Below are positions 45,943-58,640 of a DNA stretch of 64,000 nucleotides, in pieces (position 1 is the stretch's first letter; every line of letters starts with the position of its first letter). The DNA comes from Epiperipatus broadwayi. Taxonomy: Eukaryota > Onychophora > Udeonychophora > Euonychophora > Peripatidae. Both the position numbers and the translations under genes were made by a program. The notes below the pieces were generated by a model. The model did not search any database. It saw only the letters and a program-made list of their open reading frames with translations, and was not told where the DNA came from. The DNA lies in assembly GCA_028023455.1 (NCBI GenBank), contig JAQFVV010000030.1, forward strand, positions 3,306,501-3,370,500, written 5' to 3'.

Positions 45943-48900
45943 AACAATTTTTATAAATTAATATAAATATGTATTTGTAACTATAATAAATATTTAGATA
46001 GGGGAAATTATTAATTATTACATATATGCCTATCCAATTTGTACCATGTAACTATATCAATTCATCATAGCATAGATAAAGAAATTATAGAATCACTGTG
46101 CCACTTGAAAATATCAGCATTAAAGATTCTTGGTATTTATTTATATATTGGGGCAGTCATCTGAACAATAAAACATACTGGCCATTGTCATCTAATAAAA
46201 ATAATATTAAATATAGCAACTGAATAAAAGTACCCACTGTGAGATTCCTGGAGTGCCTTATGCTTATCTCCAATACTAGGTTCTTCTAACAAAGAATCCT
46301 TCCTATCCTTCTTTCCAAATATATAAGACCATTCATGGTCATATGCACACACGGGTGCTATTCATGACAACTTATAAAAAAATATATTTTATAAAACTAA
46401 TATTATGAAGTTGGAAAGGGATGATATCACTCTTTATTCAGTTTAGCTAAGTACATGTGTTTTCCCATGAGCGCCACTAGATTGTTTTCAATCTAGATAA
46501 GTATCTATTTATAGTGTACTTGAGTTCAAACTCATTCAGTACATATTTATTACACATGACTTGGATGACTATTGAACAAAAATGACATTCTTACATTTTA
46601 TCTATATTGATAAAATTATAAGATCCCAATATTACCAAAGTTTATACTATAGATAAAAGATTCTTATAGACATTGCTAGCTCATTAGCTTATATTGATGA
46701 ACAGACATGTATAATCCTATTAATGGCTTCCAAACAAGCATGTGAAGACCATTATTGATATTGATGGCCATTTAATTAGATTATTTATCACAATAAAGGT
46801 AATAATGATGATGATGATAATAATATCATAATAATGATAATAATAGTGATATCATAATAATGATTATAATAGTGATGATGATACCAGCCATGGCTTATCA
46901 ATAAACTCACAACAATAAATTCATCTTTATAAACTTATATGCATCTATTAAAATTATCATATTTCATACTGGGATTTAATAATGCTAATGGTGATGATTG
47001 ATCATCATGAATCTCTTTGCATAATATTCAATTTTATATAAACCCCTATTTACTAAAATATATTCATTACGCTAAACATTAAATTTAATGATTATAATTT
47101 ATTAATGATGATTGATGGCGATCATAACTTTTATATAGTATTATTTGAAACATTTTTAACTAATAACATGATATCCATCTTTGATGAGGATGATCTAAAT
47201 TCATGGACACAATACAATTTTAGCTTTCTATGTTGAACTATAATTATCAAAATTTGGTTATTCTCAAGCATAATCCTTAAATACTTAAATATCAACATTC
47301 TAGTTTACCTATTATTTTGCGGACGCTTAATATTTGCAAGTGATTGCTCAATATATACGAATAGTAATACTTAATAACTGTGAGCAATGATGATGAATTA
47401 AAATGATAGAATTAAGACAAAAAAACAAAACACAATATTCTTAATAATTACTCGGAAACCAATTAAGATATATAATTATATTTTATTAACACTACTACTC
47501 TTTCTTTCCTTCTTTAAAGTCAAATCGACAATTAAATAAATGGCTTATTAATATAAAATTTTATATAAAAATTAATAAAAAAATTTATATAGGTATAAGT
47601 AAATAAACTTAATATATAGGTTTGTCATCTTTCTTGATATCTCAAAATAAACTGACTTAAATCAATATTAAAAAAAAATACATATTCTATAAATGCTTAT
47701 TTAAGAATTTTCTTACTTATCATATCATAAAATAAATTTCAGGTGTAACTTGTATATGTCATTTCATTTCCATTCAAATGTAATGCCCTACTTTTCAATT
47801 TACCATTTTAAACTAATCATATATAACCTATTCTTTAATGTGTTTGGATAAGCAGTTACACATTCACGCATTCGGTAATGTTAACATATATGTTTAAAAT
47901 GTATACCCATAAATTACATATATAAAAATATCTTTTCTCTTTTGCAACCTTATAGCGAAAGAAAATAAAATACATATATTAATTTTTTAATATGCAACAA
48001 GATAAAATAAAAATAAAAAACATTATAAATGCATATATCTATAGGTTGCTCATTATCATTAACAACTGAAGAACAATTAAAAAAAAAAAACATTTCAACA
48101 TTACAATATATAATAATAAAAAATAATGAAAAATTTAAGTTTAAAGATTTAAATTATGTTTGTGCTATGTTGTGAGATATTGCAAATAACTATAGTTAAA
48201 CAAGTCTTTAATGTTTCTGTATCAAAAAAAGAAAATTGCTTTGACCAGTAAATTAAGGTTTACTTTTAATAAGTAAAAGAATAAAATCGGTTAAAGAAAG
48301 TTCATATTTACCCGTCTACTTTTTACTTCTTATTAATGTCCTGAATTTGAATTTTCAGACTGCTTTTCTTTGCTCACCAACAACAACAACAACAAAAAAG
48401 AAAGTTATTGCAGATACTTTTAAGATAATGCTGAATCAATTGACTTTGCTTGTTTCTTCAATTCCATTCTTATTCACTGTTGATTGGCTTCCTTCTACCA
48501 TTTAAAAAAAAGTTATTATAAGTACTTTGAATAAGTAGGTACCAGTGGATTTGCTTGTCTCTCTCCTTTAAAAAAAATAATTGCTGTTGACACTTTAGAT
48601 GATTGAGGTAAATCAAAAATTTGATTTATGGCTTCAAACTTGGTTCTACAGGGATGTTATAAATTTTCTTTTTCTTCTATTCCCTCTTCTCCATTCATTT
48701 GAAGGTAATGAGCTTTTAATAAGCCAGGAACTAGAAACAAAGCATTCCATATAGCTTGTGTGGTTGGCTTCAAAATCTATCATTTTGTTGGTTATTACTG
48801 GATACATGACTTCATAGACAGATCAGCGGTTTTGACTCATTCTGTATTAACCAGGAAGCAGAAAAAGATGGTTTAGCAATGCAGAGGCATATTATTATGC

Positions 48901-49775
48901 ATAACCAAATATGTTAATATCATTTTTATAATTATTACTAACTTATAATAAATTCAATCTTGTTCCATTTCTCTCCTCTTCTTTAATATTGCTGGAAATT
49001 GCTTTATATAAACGCACATTTCATTTGCTCTTTTTTTTTTCAACTTTCAAAGAGTGAGAAAAAAAAAATTAAAGCGTTCACTCTCTTTTTTAAAAAAAAA
49101 ATTCGAGCTTACATTTCTGCTTACGAATAATAACAAGGAAGGACCAACTGAGTTGAGTCTCAAAATAATAATAATAATTTGAGTGACTCTCACTCTAAAA
49201 AAAAATTTAAGACTAACTGATCATCTCTTTAAAAAAATTTATGACTGACTGATCAAAAAAAAATTGTTTCAATCATTTATATCGCGAATTTCAACCAAAG
49301 AAAAAAAAAACATCTGGAAATCTTTATCTTAAAAAAAAAATCAAAGCTTCACAAGTTTGACGGTCACAATCAATGACGACTTATAATTGATCGCTATCGT
49401 TATATACATCAAAGCACCTCTTTTGTAAAAATAATCTTAAGATACAGATAACAACAAAGCTGGCCATCTATAGCCATCAGGAATAAGTGTAAAAGCATCT
49501 TTGTGTTTGTACAGATGTATTCATTGTGTCACACGTGTACATTTTTTTTTCTCCTTATCTTACAATCTTAATTGCTTTATTTCACACTTTTCTGATTTAC
49601 TCTATTTTAACAAAATGAATGTTAAATAAATTTAACACATATTATTTAATAATAAAAAATATTATATAATAAATCACAAAAAGAACTGCTTATTCATAAT
49701 AATAAATCTATACATATAAATCTCTGTATGTATAAAAGAATAAAAAAAAATTTTTTTTTTTTAAATAATTGAATA
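45943..49775. other. A+T-rich DNA, nothing recognised
   Basis: Degenerate GAT/AAT repeats at about 46795-46885 and several poly-A/poly-T clusters at 49030-49340. No gene or structured repeat was supported. About 46230-46370 is less A+T-rich but unassigned. Confidence 0.45.
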
Positions 49776-49790
49776 CTATATATATATATC

Positions 49791-49884
<94 letters not shown>
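49776..49884. repeat. (TA)n microsatellite
   Basis: About 45 TA units with one interruption near 49790. It abuts the end of a reversed PLE tail. A 60-codon frame over it is an artefact. Confidence 0.97.
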
Positions 49885-49886
<2 letters not shown>

Positions 49887-50058
49887 AACATTACAAGCAT
49901 AAAGCTAAACTAGTCAATATAAAATCAAAACTACTCCAAATCCGAAATTAAACCAGACCAGCATAAAAATAATATTAAAACACAACAAGATTGTGTTTTA
50001 ATATTATTTTTATGCTGGTCTGGTTTAATTTTGGATTTGGGGTAGTTTTGATTTGATA
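49885..50058. repeat. Two PLE tails fused head to head
   Basis: Left half: the reverse complement of the PLE-d/f tail, starting with the terminal TTGACTAGTTTAGCT sequence (as at 56310). Right half: the same tail in plus orientation, ending at GTAGTTTTGATT. The halves form a near-perfect palindrome at 49924-50053 with arms of about 60 bases and a loop of a few bases. Confidence 0.8.
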
Positions 50059-51585
50059 TATATATATATACTCTAATCCTATCATTTTTTTTACAACAGG
50101 CTAAACTCTAAAACTGAGGATAAACCAACTCTACATAATATGCTCCGCCATCCTGATGATGATGATGTCCTTCAGCTAAGCTCAGTGGATTATACATTAT
50201 AATTATATTTACTACTGAGATATGCATTAAATAAAAGGGAAGTAAAATAATGACAAAATGCATATTATCCCAATATGACAAACAAATTAAGAAGAGAAGA
50301 AACCTCACTCATTCTTATACACCAAACTTCCCATATTAAAATGTATCACAGATACTTTGCATATCATATATAATACTAAAAGAAATTTCTTTGATTATAC
50401 ACTCTTTGGATATCTGGAAAACAAATGATAATCACCAAATAAGGATTATTGTCATGATCTGATCTGAAATAACTCTTATGAAGTAAGAGTTAATGTACTT
50501 TTTTTATAGTACACTTAATTGTAATTGATTTGTTAATGTCACACTATTAATATTTGGAACAATAAGAATAATTTGGATAGTCATAAACTAGTATGTGATA
50601 ATTTTAATGATCTGTATCTAATAATTTTAAGTATTAATTGTCATATCATGCTGTTGAATAAATGAATGATATCCTAGTAGACTAAAGGAGACATACATTT
50701 CTCTTATAAGTTAATGTATCCCCAACATACTATAACAACAATAATAATTAATTAAAGAATTATTTAATTTTACTAACAAATGCATAAAAAAATATAAATT
50801 TGAAAAAAATCAGTCTTTATCCAAGATGACATTTGAGTATCTAGAAGGAAATGGGTACCTTTTATGTCATTCTAATACTCATCAACAATATGATTTAAAA
50901 TCAACTTTTGAAATAATGTAATCTTCATTTGTAGAATAATTAAAAAATATGCTCTCTTAAATTAAAATCAATTGAAAGTAAATGAAATAAATATTCTTAT
51001 TTTAAATGCAATTCCAACCTTTGAAATTGTAATTGTTATGTAACTTTGCATTTTTAAGTTTGAATCTGTATCTTGTTTGAATTGTTTATCTGATTTAAAC
51101 CAAGATTTCTGTAACATAGTTAATAATTCAGGACTCAAGAAATCATATATAGAGACAAAGACTAAATTTTAACAATAATAAAACACATTTATTGACAGCT
51201 AACATCAATTTTACTTTACACGAGATTTAATAAAAAAAAATTTACAAATAAGAAAGGAGGCACTGTTTTGTTGTACAAGATGCATAAATCATAAATAAAT
51301 GCCTATCTACTTGCAAAATCAATCAATTATTTACAAACATTTGGGTGGTTTTGTTAACTCAAACTTATTAATTTTTGGCTAAATATCTAATGTGACTATA
51401 TACTATTTTGTTTTATGATATGCATATTTTAAGGCAAGAACCATTTGCTATCCTGCTAACTTATTTTTAAACATAATCTTCATGCTATTATATTGTTATA
51501 GAATAATCATTTACTAAAACTTTTAAATACATTGTACAGCCTTAACACCTGCATTTATATATGTAATATATGCGGGATTCGAACT
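50059..51585. other. A+T-rich DNA, nothing recognised
   Basis: The 66-codon minus-strand frame at 50108-50308 is hydrophobic but has no family motif, so it was not called. GGGATTCGAACTC at 51574-51586 looks like a tRNA T-arm in reverse, but no tRNA body is attached. Confidence 0.45.
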
Positions 51586-51732
51586 CAGACTTTCACATGA
51601 CCCACAACTCTCAGTGCCATCTTATATTGTTGATCCATCTGATCATACACATTTATCTTTTCAACATATATGTGATCAGGTGGGTCAGCAATATAAGATG
51701 GCACTGAGAGTTGTGGGTCATGTGAAAGTCTG
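51586..51732. repeat. Foldback element of the CAGACTTTCACATG family
   Basis: Arms of about 60 bases start CAGACTTTCACATGACCCAC and are almost perfect reverse complements around a 30-base loop. The tips match those of the 62671-63532 foldback and resemble the 2252-2557 one. Confidence 0.85.
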
Positions 51733-54700
51733 AATTTAAAACTTTTAAAGTATATAATTTACAATAATACCAGAGATATACTTTCATGTCCAGTTGGCTA
51801 CTATTATTTAGCATATTAGCTAAAAATACTTTATATATAGTATTAAAATAAAATTAGAATTAAAAACTTAATTCTTAACTGATATATGGCTAAACATTTC
51901 AGCATATTGTCATGATAATATTAATTAGTGCACAAGACATACATAAAAAACCTAGTGTCTGGCATTTTGTTAACTTAATAACAATAAAAATGGGAAAATT
52001 TTTTAGAATCCATGCACACAGCATACTAGATTTTTCCATATCCACATAAATTAAATAAACTTTTAATCATCTTACCAATCCATCAATGAACTACTTATGA
52101 ATGATGATGATGATGATTATAATAAATATGTGCATCTCTTATTATGCTACTCACATTGAATTATTAACATATTTGTTGGATTTCTTATAAACTTCTGGCA
52201 AGGGACAACAGTACAATACCTACATTAGTATACACTATGAATAGAAAAGTGTCCCTGAAGCGACTATACCCTTCAAATTCTAACTTATAAATTGTCATAA
52301 GAATTTTAACACACATATTAACTTTACCTCACATAGTGAAATATAAAACTTGGTATCTTCATGAGGGAAAGACTTCTCAGAACCACTACTACACAATTGG
52401 GAAATAAGTAATGGCATATTCCAATACCTTTTCTCAGATAAATATATGTGTGGACAAGATCGTAACATGTGGAAAATGGAATATAAACCAAAGAAAAATT
52501 CTATCTCAGGATCCAGATATTCTAGCTAAGCATAAAAGATAATAATAAATTATCAAAATATAATCCTCTCATGAAAAAAAAACAAACATTGGGGACAATA
52601 ATGCTCACATCCTCCAATGGATAATATAATGAGAACATAACATTCATAAAGCCATATACATTCCACAATTATAAATCAGAATTAGCATATAACCTTGGCA
52701 TAATCATGGCAAGATAAAAAATATCACTGAAAAACTAAAATAAATTTCTATCTCTAAAATACATATACTAAATAATGTAACTACAAGTCAAAGTGACTTT
52801 AAAAATACTTTAAATAGCATAATAAATTCCATAAATAATAAGAAGTACATATATCTGTATAATAGTAGCATAAAAATTTAAAACTAAAGTGGACATAAAT
52901 AACAAATGTAAAAATTACTAAATATAATAATAATAAATACCTTATCATATTAATAACTTCATAATAAAATTATACTATAATAGTTGAAAAATTTTATGAG
53001 CTTCTGATAAACCAGATACCCATAAATAGATAAATTGTGTATTAATAAAATACTACTAGCAATATAAAATAATAGATATCTTTACCTGGACTCATATATT
53101 GTATATATTTTAAGCCAAAATAATAATAATGAAATATAAATTTTATCTTAATCATTTCCAAGTTAGATAAAGTCAATTTTTATTAATGCATTTCTTGCTT
53201 TAATTTAAACTTAAATATTAAAAGTCTATCAATAGTGAATTATAATATTATTTCACTAATGATAAGAATTAAACAATAGAGATGGTCAAGTATAGTTTGT
53301 TACATAGTTTTGAAAAGATAATGGAAAACATACTACATTTATTTTCTTTAAGTATCAGTTTCAGTTCACACACAGTAGGCTATAATTAATCAGTAGACAA
53401 TACCGGCTTTTCTTAGTCATTTTACTAATTTTTTTGAAAGTTTCCTGATTAAATTAAGGTATAAGAAGACCTAATACCTTCTTGTCTCTAGCAACACATA
53501 ATTATTTAACAAATAATAAAAGTTAAAAAAAAATTATTACTTTTAAATTTAGAAAAAAAAAATTGAAACTAAATTTTGATGTTTTTTTGTTGAGGATTCT
53601 TTGAATGAGAGAGAATAGTTGGTTTGAGCTGAGCTGAGAACACTCACACACACACATTAAAAATCCCCTATTCATACCTTTTTATTTTGATGGGCATTTT
53701 AATTAGCCACATCTTTATTTCTGACCTACATCAGAAATTATATATACTACAACCAGGAGCTAAATAACAATTACACCAGCTTGATCTATTTCCACTTATC
53801 ACGTGATAATTTTTAAAATTTTCCTTCAGCTTCTTTTTTATAAATTAAATTTATTTAATTACATGAATAATACAATTAGTATTTTTAATAATCATTACCT
53901 TTACAAATTATCACATTTGCTTACAAGAAGCTCCTACACTTATTTACTTTAAACACTTTCAATACTGAATTAATCATAAGTATTCTTAAATAAATAAATA
54001 AATAAACTCAAATTAAATTCACTTATAATAACTAACATTTTATAAACCAACATGCATGCATACCTACTCATGTACTTGAATACTGGAACTTACTTTATAG
54101 CCTTTTAAATTTAATCTGTTTAATAGTTAACTTAAGCACTTGTAACTAACTTCAATATTTTTTTACATACACTAACTTTATTTAAATATTTGAACTCTAA
54201 TAAAGCAATAACTTAAACAAATTATTAATCATTTCTGATAACTAATTTAACAATAACATTATATCAATAAATTCACTAACTAATTTATAGTTTTCTAAAC
54301 ATAAAAATTAACTTTAATCATTTTTACACTATATCAAAACTTTTATTTTAACTTTAATTTTTTTTAAACTAAGCATGAGCTAAGCTTCAATTCTCATCTT
54401 GTATGCACATTCACTTATTAAATATTAAAGCTATTTATTATAATAATATTAATTTCACTAAAATTTTTCACTAAGTACTTATAAATACTTGAATAGACTA
54501 ATTAAATTAATTAAGCAAAACTTGAATAGCATAATTCACACTTATTTTTATATTACAATAAATTTTATCATATTTCTTTTCTCTTTTATTTTTTTAAAAA
54601 TAGCATTAGCACTTAAGCAAGGCATTTAAATAGTACCATGTGCAATAGCCCAAGGTTACAATGTATATATAATAAAAAAAGTAGAAATAATGAGGGGTAG

Positions 54701-55000
54701 TATATGTACATATTGCATGTATTAATATACCAATTTTATGAATTAGATAATAATGTGTGAAGGTTTTTGGAGAATCTTGGATTACTTAATTTTCACAGTG
54801 GAGTGTTCTTTTTTATAAAATAAATAAATAAAATAATAAAGATAATATGAGCTTTATTTCAGATAGAATGTAAAAATAAATATACACAAAAAATATAGGG
54901 AGCAAGTTTTAATGAATAGTTTAATTTAATGTGCTTACCTAGCCTTTGATGAATGTCAGTCATAGATGTAGTAATGGTTGTAGTGGAGAAAGAAGGATGT
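51733..55000. other. A+T-rich DNA, nothing recognised
   Basis: No reading frame, RNA gene or repeat could be supported. A short CACACACACACAC run lies near 53643. Confidence 0.5.
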
Positions 55001-55016
55001 ATATATATTGTTTATG

Positions 55017-56160
55017 CTAATTTACATTTAATTTACATGTTGCATTATGATGAGTGAGTAGGCCATTTTTTGAAAAAGAGAATACAGGATTCCCACTTAT
55101 TAATGGTGTATTTGTCTTTAGAGATGTGCCATGCTTCTTTAATTTTTTACTTAGCAGTATTATGTTCAGTACAAACAATTTTGACTGACAAGGGAACAAA
55201 GGCATAGCCAGTTGTAAGAAACATTAAAAAAATTGAATGAGTATCAGAATCAGTTTTAGATTTGTTATAGAGGTGTCCTCAGCAATATGAGTAGAAAGAT
55301 TGTCCTAATATTCATTGTAGTAAATGATGGGGAAAGTAGGGTAATGACATTTGATTTTGTACATGATCTTGAAGGAGATATAAGCTGGTAAACTATTTAT
55401 TGCGTTGTTAAGTAAATGTTGTAGAGGACAGAAATATATAGAGCAATTTGATGGAAGGAAGTGATAATTTTAGAGATGAGATGGTTAGGTTAGGTATATA
55501 AGGAAGGAAAACTCAAGGTGTCAAGTTAGTAGGAAGTGAAGAGGTGTCATATTTTGTGGTAAAAGTTTCTAATGGTTTGAGGAACTGTGGATCCCTATAT
55601 CCCACACTGTGCAATTTTGATATGTATGTGTTGATATTTTATTTCCTGTGTGATTCAAACTTACATAAATAAAGGTTACAGTGTAGAAATGCTTCAAGTC
55701 TGAATAATTTGTGGAAGTGCAGTATATGTGAGTTAGGGTAGATAAAACCATACACATGTATGAGTTTAATAAACATTCAATAGTTCAAAGATGTGAGGTT
55801 ACATTGTATATATAGGTCAAGATATTTAATTCCATTCAAAGTATTCTCATTTTTTATGGATTAGAGCAAATGATGAGGCATGTATAAAGTCTTATTGAAT
55901 TTGAGAGATTGTGGAGTCAGGAGGACATACAAAGATTTCATCAACACAATGAAGATATAGCAAAGAAGAGTTTGAGGCACAGTATGCAGGTATAATCCTT
56001 TCTTCAGCATGATTCAGGAAAATGCTTGAGATGATGCTGCTAATTAGAAATTCCAGGAATCATTTGTGTTTCATTTTATAATGAAACTTCATGATATCAT
56101 TATGGATCCATGTTAAACATTCAATGATGAATTCTAGTTTGAGGGTTAAATTCTATGCTT
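55017..56160 (-). pseudogene. Penelope-like reverse transcriptase remnant (PLE-e)
   Basis: On the minus strand, about 56060-55880, one frame reads LISSIISSIFLNHAEE and then LLYLHCVDEIFVCPPD. In PLE reverse transcriptases this is the P-L-S-P-x-x-A-N-I-F-M block followed by the catalytic R-Y-V-D-D motif. Here the YVDD has become CVDE, so a catalytic aspartate is lost. Stops and frameshifts follow. Further downstream (55205-55017) a frame with NTPLISGNPVFSFSKNG may be the thumb region, with low certainty. The GIY-YIG part was not found. The copy lies just downstream, in the same orientation, of a PLE tail (56285-56560), as expected if a terminal repeat preceded the body. Confidence 0.7.
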
Positions 56161-56284
56161 TGTAATTTTTCTCTGATCAGCTGGAAGAAAGTTATATTAG
56201 GGATCAATCTATAGAGTTCACTGATATAACAAAAAAAACAATTATTACTAACTACCTTTCCAAACCTCTTTGTTTTATAGGAAA

Positions 56285-56580
56285 AAATATTTATATCTAT
56301 AAACATTAAAAGCATAGAGCTAAACTAGTCAATAAACAATTCAAATTACCCCAAATTTAGAACTCAGACAGACTACCAAACAAAAACTCTAAAATACTAC
56401 CAATGGTTTCACTGCTACAATTAGATTTCTCAAATGTAAAAAACTATAAATTAGTATCATAATTATACTAAATGTTACCCATAATTCCATTTACCTATCC
56501 ATATTCTCTTAATATTAAAAGAACTTTTAAATAAGTTAATTGATTCAGAATCATAAATTTTTAATAGAGATTCTTTAACT
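56285..56580 (-). repeat. PLE-d/f type 3' end on the minus strand
   Basis: The reverse complement contains the last coding stretch (LLLKIYDSESINLFKSSFNI) with a stop ahead of it, then the tail with AATTGTAGCAGTGAAACC, and ends with TTGACTAGTTTAGCTCTATGC. It is more complete at the 3' end than the copies at 26450 and 58640. Confidence 0.75.
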
Positions 56581-57569
56581 CAAAGAAGACAACTCAGTTT
56601 CATTAACCCTCCTGCAATACAGAAAACCTTTCACACATTTCAGCATTTTCTGACATTTTTCTTTGTCTCACACATTAATGTAAAATATATGATAAAATGA
56701 TTATTACTTAACAAGAAAATAATAAATTTGACTTCATTTGATAGATATTTTTGTTTACTACTAAAATAAAATTTAAATGTTCATATTTTGTTTCTGTAAA
56801 TATTAAAAAAGTGAGATCACAATCAAAACAAAGACTTTACATATCATCATTTCTAGAAAGATTATTTTCAGTTTATAAAATCAACAAAATATTTTTTAAT
56901 TCTTATTATTTTTAAACATCCAAATGAATAATTATTTATTTCTCTTATATCTAATAAATTATGCTTTAAAAGTTTAAATTTTTTGAATATCTATTGCAAA
57001 ATTGTGATATTTTCTTACTTGTAAATATAAAGTAGATTGTTTACGAGAAACTAATCTTGTAAATTTTTTCAGGCCATATTTATGTTAGCTGCTAATATAA
57101 TATTATATTTTTGAAAATAAGGTATTTCAAGTCAAAATAAGTCATTAATAATTTATATTTCTTGATATCTAATAAATATAGTGTAAATTATTTTTTAAAA
57201 AATATCTAAAATCATAATAAATTCACAAATAAACACATTTTTGTGCCATTGGAATGACAATGTCATAAAACACCAAATTTTTTACAGCCATGGCAACAGA
57301 CAATGGCTGAACATGTCAGGGTAGGGCTTATGTCTAGTGTAAGAGTGAGATTTTGGCAAAAAATTTATTATAATAAAATATACCATTTTACACACATTTT
57401 AATGTATAATACTTATGAAAAAATTCATCAAAGGCAAATTGGTCAAAAAACAAAATAATTCACTAGAAAGAGATGGAAAGTTAAAATTAATAAATAATGT
57501 GGCCTGTACATTTTTCATGGATATATAAAGCAAAATTAAGATATTTATTTTTAATCCTACTTCTATGTA
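56581..57569. other. A+T-rich DNA, nothing recognised
   Basis: No gene or repeat was supported in this stretch. Confidence 0.5.
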
Positions 57570-57873
57570 CCTTTATTCTTTCATTTAAGCTCAAAGTACT
57601 TTAACCTATATAGACCTTCTTACAAAGCAAGGTATAATATATACTACTCCAGGACTAAACATTCTTGCAAAAATTTTCTTTGTATTATTTAATAAATTAT
57701 TTACTGTAATACCCCCTTTCCAAGCAATTTTTTATTTCCAAACAAATTATTATGTTAAGAGTAAAGAGTTAAGGTCTATAATTAAACCTGATAGGTATGC
57801 ATCTCATAAAGTAGTGGCTTTAAGAAATTATTGTTATAGTAGTAAGTGATTAAATAATTTTAGTGGAATAGCT

Positions 57874-58483
57874 TTGTTTCAAAAAGGTCAATTTTATAAA
57901 GATTATTTAAGTGATGGCTATTTTGCTAAATTTGTTAAAAGTATTTTATTTAATAGTAATAATATTTGTAATGCTGTAAAGGATAAAGAAAAATCTGATT
58001 TTATTTCTTTACCATTTAAATTGTTTTTTTATAAAATTGTTTGTAAAAATAGTAATTTGCTTGGAAATAAGAACATTGCTTGAAAAAGTGGCATTACTTT
58101 GAATAATTTATTAAATAATATAAAGAACATTTTAATAGAAAAACTATTTCTGGAGTAGTGTATATTATTCCTTGTTTTTGTAAGTAGGTATATATATCAT
58201 GGTAGTTTGAGCTTAGGTATATATATCATGGTAGTTTGAGCTTATATGAAGAAATAAAATGCATAAAATTAGGATTAGAAATAAATATTTTAGTTCTACT
58301 TTATATATCCATAAAAAAGATACAGAACACACTATTAATTTTGATGAAGCTATGGTTGTCTTTTTTGAAAGAAAGAAAATAAAAAGAATAATTAAAGAAT
58401 CTTTATTATTAAAAATGTATGATTCTGAAGCAATTAATTTATCTAAAAGTTCTTTTAATATTAAGGATGTATGGGAGGTATAG
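57874..58483 (+). pseudogene. PLE-f RT thumb and GIY-YIG remnant
   Basis: 57874-58083 encodes SDFISLPFKLFFYKIVCKN and then NLLGNKNIA, the post-palm block of PLEs. It continues through a stop as KSGITLNNLLNNIKN. After a frameshift, SGVVYIIPCFC marks the GIY position at about 58150-58185. Next, a 29-base direct duplication (about 58187-58245) disrupts the YIG region. 58259-58483 then encodes IRIRNKYFSSTLYIHKKDTE, INFDEAMVVFFER and KIKRIIKESLLLK. The order and motifs identify a Penelope-like endonuclease. Stops, frameshifts and the duplication make it inactive. It is closest to PLE-d at 26101-26313. Confidence 0.82.
58187..58245 (+). repeat. 29-bp tandem duplication inside PLE-f
   Basis: GGTATATATATCATGGTAGT followed by TTGAGCTTA occurs twice in a row with no differences. 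Confidence 0.9.
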
Positions 58484-58640
58484 AATTGTGAGTATTTTTT
58501 GTATAAATATGTTGCTATTCTGTAGTTTATTATACTTGAGAAGTCTGCTTGTAGCAGTGAAACTATTGGTAGTGTTTTAGAGTTTATTTTTTTGGCTAGT
58601 CTGGATGACTTCTGAATTTGGGGTAATTTTGATTATAAGT

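Larger units (their letters stand above)
57570..58640 (+). mobile_element. Penelope-like element remnant (PLE-f), 3' half
   Basis: Decayed coding sequence from about 57720, two open segments (57874-58083 and 58259-58483), and the tail to about 58640 with CTGCTTGTAGCAGTGAAACT and GGCTAGTCTGG. The tail matches 26314-26450 and the reverse of 56335-56500. The 5' boundary is not resolved. Confidence 0.75.

Noticed and set aside
50108-50308. 66-codon hydrophobic minus-strand frame
   Set aside because: Hydrophobic residues come from T-rich codons. It has no signal peptide pattern followed by a domain and no homologous feature nearby.
51574-51586. T-arm-like string GGGATTCGAACTC as a tRNA gene
   Set aside because: No D-arm, anticodon arm or acceptor partner could be found on either side.
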